NCBI GenBank assembly: GCA_002716385.1
Contig: PBAX01000013.1
Span: forward strand, 1 to 38,396
Origin: Phycisphaerae bacterium
GTDB taxonomy: Bacteria; Planctomycetota; Phycisphaerae; Phycisphaerales; SM1A02
DNA: 38,396 bases
Direction: 5' to 3'
How positions within the stretch are numbered: position 1 is the first letter of the stretch; every line of letters begins with the position of its first letter. A program made the position numbers and the translations under genes. The notes below the pieces were generated by a model. It saw only the letters and a list, made by a program, of their open reading frames with translations. It did no database searches and was not told the DNA's origin. Shown here piece by piece: positions 34,501-38,396 of this stretch.

Positions 34501-34674
34501 CCCTATGTTGCAGATCTCTATCCAGTCGGAGCTGTCCCCATCCTCGTCCTCCAGCGTCAGATCGTTCTTTGCCATGAACTCGCTGATGATGACTGTCTGG
34601 GTCATGGCCACAGAAGGGATTGCCAGCCCTGACAGAATGATCAGCGTCAACAGTCCATGATTCCCGAGTTTCAT
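31585..34674 (-). CDS. Secreted CotH-kinase/lamin-tail protein with C-terminal dockerin-like EF-hands
   Basis: The 1029-residue protein has a signal peptide (1-23, ends IPSVA). A lamin-tail domain (about 26-135, with SDWIEICNIGQSTLNLAGW) and a jelly-roll-like region (160-335) follow. The CotH kinase-like domain (about 475-800) contains IRPRGQTS, KQSYKLDF, HNDHVSKNYYLY (681-692) and LPWDKDMTFG (704-713, metal-site type). A second lamin-tail segment begins DEEFIELINNETTPIDISGW. The end (979-1029) holds two EF-hand-like dockerin repeats, GDANGDGVVGINDILQVI and DVNQDLIVNTDDILLIIQNW. CotH proteins phosphorylate spore-coat proteins in Bacillus; here a cell-surface role is likely but unproved. GGGGGGAAACG precedes the ATG. 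Confidence 0.9.
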   Translation of the reverse strand: MKLGNHGLLTLIILSGLAIPSVAMTQTVIISEFMAKNDLTLEDEDGDSSDWIEICNIGQSTLNLAGWSLTDDQDAPDKWIFPSLLLKPSQSLIVFASDKDRRDPSEPLHTNFKLSSDGEYLGLLDPSGTIIHDYAPFFPVQQEDISYGLIADIYSQTVIAPFNPARAMVPSSDNGSTDWKEPSFDDSGWLSGKTGIGYDTSSDFRPYIGLDVLEEMYGIATSAYIRINFEWTAEDMIGLPMSLSMQYDDGFTCWLNGTPIAMANSPDLDELEWNSHATDTRDDEDAIAPETYPIDPEPWTLLEGMNTLAIQALNDNATSPDLLLAPTLSLSQGSYLLEPTYLSTSTPGELNIADGIGIGPDFDGMEFEPSQPSAEESITIRCEVEAEDSDVESVQLIVRRNFDPESDPIEMTQINKDTWETSIIGGAPGEIIRWYAVATDYEGDTSEYPSHLDPFNSPRFMGLHVADRVDTPLHLIRLFVEDTDAMDVPEVGTRGVVVHDGILYDNVLIRPRGQTSLNWPKQSYKLDFNSDHHIPFLDDGDPQEELNLQSNYSDKSTMRRQLSWDVYKWAGVHSSIAMPVRLHLNGEFHSLATYSEQIDKRMLDRVGLDPQGALYKMFNTCISHWANVEKKTREFENNHDLRKLTEGILEEDPELLRLFLMDALDIPAVLSYLAATSLIQHNDHVSKNYYLYRDTEGDEEWQFLPWDKDMTFGRLGIPNEGLLNDAITSSTDPQSHPLYGDEEHPKLNNSWNRLIDAVYRVPEIRAMYLRHLRYQMDLILQPPGTEIENRLLENRIDELASLAGAEMALDQIKWPYEWGEEQSHQQAIEILKNEYLEPRRQHLYQTHCEIGNLIPPTQAAMPDIQFGQILAQPSSGDADEEFIELINNETTPIDISGWQLTGDVSFTFSSGSVIPAMGSAYVSPHIRTFRQRAASPRGGEGHLVLGPFSGHVSADPCEEILLIDRDQNTIDSNCNGIIGDANGDGVVGINDILQVISDWSCTGQCESDVNQDLIVNTDDILLIIQNWSF

Positions 34675-34821
34675 CGTTTCCCCCCCTTAGGGATGATCGC
34701 GTCATCTCTGGCGACTTGAATGAATTCACAGGCGTCCCATTCAGACTACATCAGTTTCTTCCGGAATCTAGTCTCATGAGTTGGAACAGTTCCATTACGC
34801 CTTGAAACGCCTGTCAAACGC

Positions 34822-34859
34822 AAAAAGAACATCCCCCCGATCCGAGGATCGGGGGGATG
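34822..34859 (-). terminator. Intrinsic terminator of the cysteine-rich repeat protein gene
   Basis: A 13-base-pair GC-rich stem (34830-34842 with 34847-34859, core CCCCCCGATC/GATCGGGGGG) with a CGAG loop is followed on the minus strand by GTTC and five T. It lies 56 bases beyond the stop of the gene ending at 34915. Confidence 0.85.
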
Positions 34860-34879
34860 AATAAGGTGCGTTTGGAGTT

Positions 34880-34895
34880 GATCGCCTAGGCGATC
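34880..34895. repeat. Perfect 16-base palindrome GATCGCCTAGGCGATC
   Basis: A complete two-fold symmetric 16-mer lies between the stop codon at 34915 and the terminator hairpin. It could be an operator-like binding site or an extra RNA stem in the 3' end of the transcript. Nothing else points to a bound protein. Confidence 0.6.
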
Positions 34896-34914
34896 TCATC
34901 CACATCGAACTGCA

Positions 34915-37560
34915 TCAGGGAGTGATGCAGTAGGCGACAGCGAAGGTCTCTTCAACGAAACCAGCGCCACTGCCATCATCAAGGTATGACGTACCGGCAT
35001 CTGCGGACATCCACAGGAACCAGCATTCGCCCTGGCCACCACTACCGGACTGAGCACTTACGTACTGGAAGTCACCAGTGTAGCTGAGTGCTGCGGTCCA
35101 CTTGGAAAGTGGGTAGATGTCGGCATAGGAGATGCCTTCATCTGAGTACGATGTTCCGCTCGAGGCCAAGGTCCCGAAGCTGCCATCGTGCAGAGCGACT
35201 GTCACGGATGCTTCAGTTGCATCAGCACAAGCGCTGAATCCACCGCTGTAGACAAGGGCGAGGCCCCATACGTCGATGGAACTTGAGCTTGAACCTGCTG
35301 CTGCACCAGCTCGAAGGAAGCCGCCTCCACTGTCTGAAGTACCAGCGGTCCAGGCACCTGACTCAGGTGTTGGGCCTTCGCCGACACCGTCGCAGACGAT
35401 GTAGGTAGCGCAGGTAACGTCAGCACATGCGGAGTTTGCACTCCAGTTGCCTTCCAGTGCCGTGCAGTCATCAGCGGTCTGATCATCTACACAGGTACCG
35501 TCAGCATCTCGCAGACAGCAAGCACCAACAGCGCCTTCACCGATGCAGGTGATGGTGAGCGTGCCAGCTCCGACTGCGCCCTGCCATCCACCAACGCGGA
35601 CGTAGAGGGTTTCGCCAGCTGAGACAGGATGGCCATAGATGCCGGAGTAGTAGCTCTGGCATCCGCTCTCCACACTTGCGTCACCGTTGCAGGCGACCTG
35701 AGTGAGTGCTCCGCAATCGGAACCACTGTAGAGAACCATCGAGGTGTCATAGGAAGCAGCATCGCAGAGGCTCAGATCGACTGAACCGGCTGCATCGGCA
35801 GTGAACGTGAACCAGATGTCAGGACTGGAGGTCCAGTCGAGATAAGTGCCGGAGCACTGTGTGTCATCAGGTTCGCCGTAGCCACTGTCGAAGTTGTTGC
35901 TGGTATCGAATTCGACTGAATCGCCACACGCTGCTTCAACAGCGTCTTCGCAGGTGTTGCCCACGATAGCGCAGCTGTCAGCGTCGCAAGGATCTGTACC
36001 CTGATACTCGCCGCCGAATGCGGTGCAGTCATCTGGGAGAAGTTCGAAGCAGTCAGTGTCAACGCAGCATGCACCTTCACTTGGAACAGTGCAGGAGATG
36101 GTCATGAGACCTTCGCCGGTTACACCGTCAGTCCATGAACCAACACGAATGATGACGGTGTCGCCAGCGTTCATGTTGTAGTCCAGGCTTGAAGTGAAGT
36201 TGCCGCAGCCATCGCCATCATCGTTGCAGGCGAGCTGTGCGCCATCACATGCATCATAAAGAGCAATGATGGTGTCAAAGGCAGCCGAATCGCATGTGCT
36301 GAAGTTTGCAACACCATCACATGTGGCGGTGTATGAGTAGTACAGATCGTTGTAGATCTGTGGCTCTGCCTGAGTGGTGCAATCGTCAACGAGAGGTGCA
36401 CCAGTGGTGGTTGCACTGCCGTTGGCGATGTTTGTTACACCATCAAAGGCTTCGATAGCGCCAGAGCAGTCGTTGTTGGCAGGAGCTTCCTGGCAGACAA
36501 CGTCAGCACAGTCGGTGCCATCGCCCTGATAGATGCCCGCCGAGCAGTCCTCTGGAGTGGCCTGGATGCAGGAGCTGTCTGCGAGGCAGCAAGCACCGGA
36601 AACGCAAGCGTCACAGGAGGAGCCGTCGCCGAGGTAATCGCCGGAGCAATCATCTTCAGCAACGTCGGAGGTGCAGCCATCGACGCCGAAGCAGCATGCG
36701 CCAGTAGGCCTGCAGTCAGCGCCGTACTGTTCGATTACTGCCAGAAGGTCATCGACCGAAACGAGGCAGTCACCGGTTGGAAGTGGAGCCACATCGCCCT
36801 GTGGACGGAATGTGCCATCACCCTGCTGACCGAAGGTAGCAATGACTGTCAGAACATCGTCAACGCTGACGAAGCCATCAGGAGTACCTTCAGGGCCACT
36901 GATGTCGCCACTGCAGGTTTCTGAAAGAGGCAGATCGCAAGGATTGCCAGTTCCGCCATTGATGCGGTACATCAGGTTGGCAGCAGCCACCTGGATAGCG
37001 CCGAAGCCGAATCCGCCAGCGGGGTTGGCCTGCCAGCAGTTGTTGTCACCAATGTTGGATGAGCTGGTGAAAGTCTGACCATTGACACCGAATTCGTTGA
37101 CAGGAATTGCTGCAGCGTAATTCATGCCCGCGTTGAGTGGCCAGAATCCAGTTCCCTCGAAATCGAACATGGTCGAGGCGCCTGCCCAGTCCGCATTGAC
37201 GGCTGGAGTGCCAACGAAGTCTTCTGAAGCAACGTCGCCAACCAGGCTGACTCCGGCTGCGTCGGAAGACGAGTAGAAGTTGATCTGGGCACCAGAGACA
37301 AGATCAGCTGAACCAGTACTGAAGGTCAGTACCATGGACAGGCTGCTTCCTGAGAGTCCAGAAGGGTTATCGAAATCATCGAGAGCGGCAATGTCGTAGA
37401 TCGAGAATGCTGCTTCGAAGTACTGACTGGCGAGTCCGCCATTGGCGACTTCGCTGGAGCCGTCGTTTGGACCGATCTGGTCCATCAGAACGGATGATCC
37501 GCCCATGGCGGTACCAGCTGCCAGTCCAAGAATACAAATACAAGACGGTAGGGTTTTCAT
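34915..37560 (-). CDS. Secreted cysteine-rich repeat protein with internal dockerin-like EF-hands
   Basis: The 881-residue protein has a signal peptide (MKTLPSCICILGLAAGTAMG). A beta-rich N-terminal domain (22-205) and two EF-hand-like units (about 221-283, GFVSVDDVLTVIATFG and CLVSVDDLLAVIEQYG) follow. Four GACC cysteine repeats start at 287, 322, 496 and 679. Two pre-peptidase-like beta domains (about 363-490 and 537-672) sit between repeats, with NDLYYSYTATCDG and PDIWFTFTADAAGSVDLSLC. The C-terminus is Ser/Gly-rich. I start at the ATG at 37560, which has GGAGGGG 10 bases upstream; a longer frame to 37626 lacks such a site. Probably a cell-surface or extracellular protein stabilised by disulfides; no enzyme motif seen. 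Confidence 0.88.
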   Translation of the reverse strand: MKTLPSCICILGLAAGTAMGGSSVLMDQIGPNDGSSEVANGGLASQYFEAAFSIYDIAALDDFDNPSGLSGSSLSMVLTFSTGSADLVSGAQINFYSSSDAAGVSLVGDVASEDFVGTPAVNADWAGASTMFDFEGTGFWPLNAGMNYAAAIPVNEFGVNGQTFTSSSNIGDNNCWQANPAGGFGFGAIQVAAANLMYRINGGTGNPCDLPLSETCSGDISGPEGTPDGFVSVDDVLTVIATFGQQGDGTFRPQGDVAPLPTGDCLVSVDDLLAVIEQYGADCRPTGACCFGVDGCTSDVAEDDCSGDYLGDGSSCDACVSGACCLADSSCIQATPEDCSAGIYQGDGTDCADVVCQEAPANNDCSGAIEAFDGVTNIANGSATTTGAPLVDDCTTQAEPQIYNDLYYSYTATCDGVANFSTCDSAAFDTIIALYDACDGAQLACNDDGDGCGNFTSSLDYNMNAGDTVIIRVGSWTDGVTGEGLMTISCTVPSEGACCVDTDCFELLPDDCTAFGGEYQGTDPCDADSCAIVGNTCEDAVEAACGDSVEFDTSNNFDSGYGEPDDTQCSGTYLDWTSSPDIWFTFTADAAGSVDLSLCDAASYDTSMVLYSGSDCGALTQVACNGDASVESGCQSYYSGIYGHPVSAGETLYVRVGGWQGAVGAGTLTITCIGEGAVGACCLRDADGTCVDDQTADDCTALEGNWSANSACADVTCATYIVCDGVGEGPTPESGAWTAGTSDSGGGFLRAGAAAGSSSSSIDVWGLALVYSGGFSACADATEASVTVALHDGSFGTLASSGTSYSDEGISYADIYPLSKWTAALSYTGDFQYVSAQSGSGGQGECWFLWMSADAGTSYLDDGSGAGFVEETFAVAYCITP

Positions 37561-38048
37561 ATCTTCTATTCCCCTCCAAATGGGAACACAGTTTTTGTTG
37601 CGGAACCAGCTTCGGCTGATCCACACGGGTGAAGCCTCACACTTCTCCCTCTAACAGACACTTACACGATTCAAACGAAACACACGAAGGATGCAGACAC
37701 ACCGCAAGGCATGACTGATCCAGCAAACTATGGGACCCAGGAGTGTTTTCTCTTCTCCTGTCTGCATCCCTTGGCCGCGCGACCGGCTTCAGAATCGCAG
37801 TTTCCCTCTCTGTGCAGACCCCTTCCGAGGGCACTACACACCTCCACTTTGGCCGCCAACTGGCCTATTGTCAAGAAGTTGTCGGTCATTCTGGGGTCGG
37901 AATTGACGGAATATTCCGGCTATAACGAGCGTTCAAACATGTCTGAAAGGGGGCCTGCGGTGAATTCCCCCCCAGAAGGGTCTTTATTAAGCCTTGAGCG
38001 GCCCTTGGTTGGAAGTTGGAATTTCCGTAAAACCGGTTCTCGTGAATG
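37561..38048. other. Long non-coding gap upstream of the cysteine-rich repeat protein
   Basis: No open frame here has a credible product. The gap should hold the promoter of the minus-strand gene starting at 37560. A perfect TTGACA lies on the minus strand at 37874-37869, but no good -10 is found at the right distance. A 12-base palindrome CGGAATATTCCG is at 37907-37918. I see no riboswitch, RNA gene or mobile-element end. Confidence 0.5.
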
Positions 38049-38079
38049 AAAAACCCCCTGGCGGTGTGCCAGGGGGTTT
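38049..38079 (-). terminator. Intrinsic terminator of the gene at the right window edge
   Basis: A perfect 12-base-pair stem (38051-38062, AAACCCCCTGGC, with 38068-38079) has a 5-base loop and is followed on the minus strand by a run of T. It lies 25 bases beyond the stop codon of the partial gene at 38104. Confidence 0.88.
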
Positions 38080-38103
38080 CTATGTACCTGAATAAGTGTG
38101 TTA

Positions 38104-38396
38104 TCAGGGCGTTGGGAAGCTGACAGTGGCGCCAGCAGGGGCATTCACGGTCAGATCCGTCACATGGCCAGATGGCTCGGCGTCTGAATATGAGTAGATT
38201 CTGGCCTCGATGACCAGTCCATCTCGGGCACCACCATCTGAATCGAAGGTCCACTGGTGGCTCAGGAGCGTCCATTCGGTGGCGGATTCGCTGTAGCCAC
38301 TTGGACCACTGGCGGAACCTGCATAGGAATTGACGTCACCGCCTGTAGCCGTGTAATGGCCCCAGAGACGCATCTTGCTGGTGGTGGTTCCATCAC
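38104..38396 (-). CDS. 3' end of an exported-looking protein, start outside window
   Basis: The frame is open from the window edge to the TGA at 38104-38106, giving about 97 residues. It contains RLWGHYTATGGDVNSYAGSA, a WTFDSDGGARDGLVIEARIY stretch and a beta-rich end (TDLTVNAPAGATVSFPTP). The Gly/Ser/Thr-rich beta character resembles secreted proteins such as its neighbour, but no family is recognised. The terminator hairpin directly downstream confirms that this is the true 3' end. Confidence 0.75.
   Translation of the reverse strand, partial: DGTTTSKMRLWGHYTATGGDVNSYAGSASGPSGYSESATEWTLLSHQWTFDSDGGARDGLVIEARIYSYSDAEPSGHVTDLTVNAPAGATVSFPTP

Noticed and set aside
37869..37874. Perfect minus-strand TTGACA as -35 of the gene starting at 37560
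   Set aside because: At 16-19 bases spacing no hexamer resembles TATAAT, and the leader would be about 280 bases.
37907..37918. Palindrome CGGAATATTCCG as an operator
   Set aside because: A 12-base AT-centred palindrome can occur by chance in a long non-coding gap; no second copy or promoter overlap was seen.
1..38396. Sigma-54 -24/-12 promoters, CRISPR arrays, tRNA or rRNA genes, transposons
   Set aside because: I looked through the gaps by eye and found no convincing GG-N10-GC promoter, regular repeat-spacer array, cloverleaf sequence or terminal inverted repeats with a transposase.

Overview
The window looks like chromosomal DNA from a planctomycete of the class Phycisphaerae. The support is indirect: dockerin-like EF-hand pairs at or near the ends of secreted proteins, GACC-type cysteine repeats, a CotH/lamin-tail protein, many TPR and VCBS/FG-GAP proteins, and long runs of genes joined by 4-base ATGA overlaps. 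No rRNA, tRNA, CRISPR array, transposase or phage gene was seen, so an exact placement is not possible.

Region 1 (1-7060) is housekeeping. A membrane PIN/TRAM protein, cut by the window edge, lies divergent to a dnaX-ybaB-recR cluster, followed by rpoN (sigma-54). frr and pyrH run on the opposite strand. dnaX carries a run of nine A exactly at the end of its clamp-loader core. Both other reading frames stop within about 20 bases, so a short gamma-type product is predicted.

Region 2 (7237-17044) is the most interesting block: eight tightly overlapping genes. They encode a membrane-anchored von Willebrand A protein, a secreted protein, a TolQ/ExbB/MotA-type proton-channel subunit, two ExbD/TolR proteins, a large exported TPR-like protein, a membrane protein with an HPD/J-like N-terminus, and a small exported protein. 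The transmembrane segment of the vWA protein carries the S-x3-H motif known from TonB and TolA. I infer a proton-motive-force-driven TonB/Tol-like machine whose transducer ends in a vWA domain.

Region 3 (17048-18528) holds a single-domain response regulator, a 157-residue protein of unknown role and a 65-residue small protein.

Region 4 (18796-31576) holds three linked TPR/VCBS (CRTAC1, ASPIC/UnbV) modules. The first is a TPR lipoprotein plus a VCBS lipoprotein. The second is a single 1100-residue TPR-VCBS fusion in an operon with a nitrilase-superfamily enzyme and an ArgR-like regulator. The third is a five-haem membrane cytochrome with a TPR tail plus a membrane-anchored VCBS protein. TPR and VCBS parts appear both fused and split, which suggests that they work together outside the cytoplasm, in one case with an electron-transfer protein.

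Region 5 (31585-38396) encodes surface or secreted proteins on the minus strand: a CotH/lamin-tail/dockerin-like protein, a cysteine-rich repeat protein with internal dockerin-like EF-hands, and the 3' end of another exported-looking protein. Strong hairpin terminators follow the last two.
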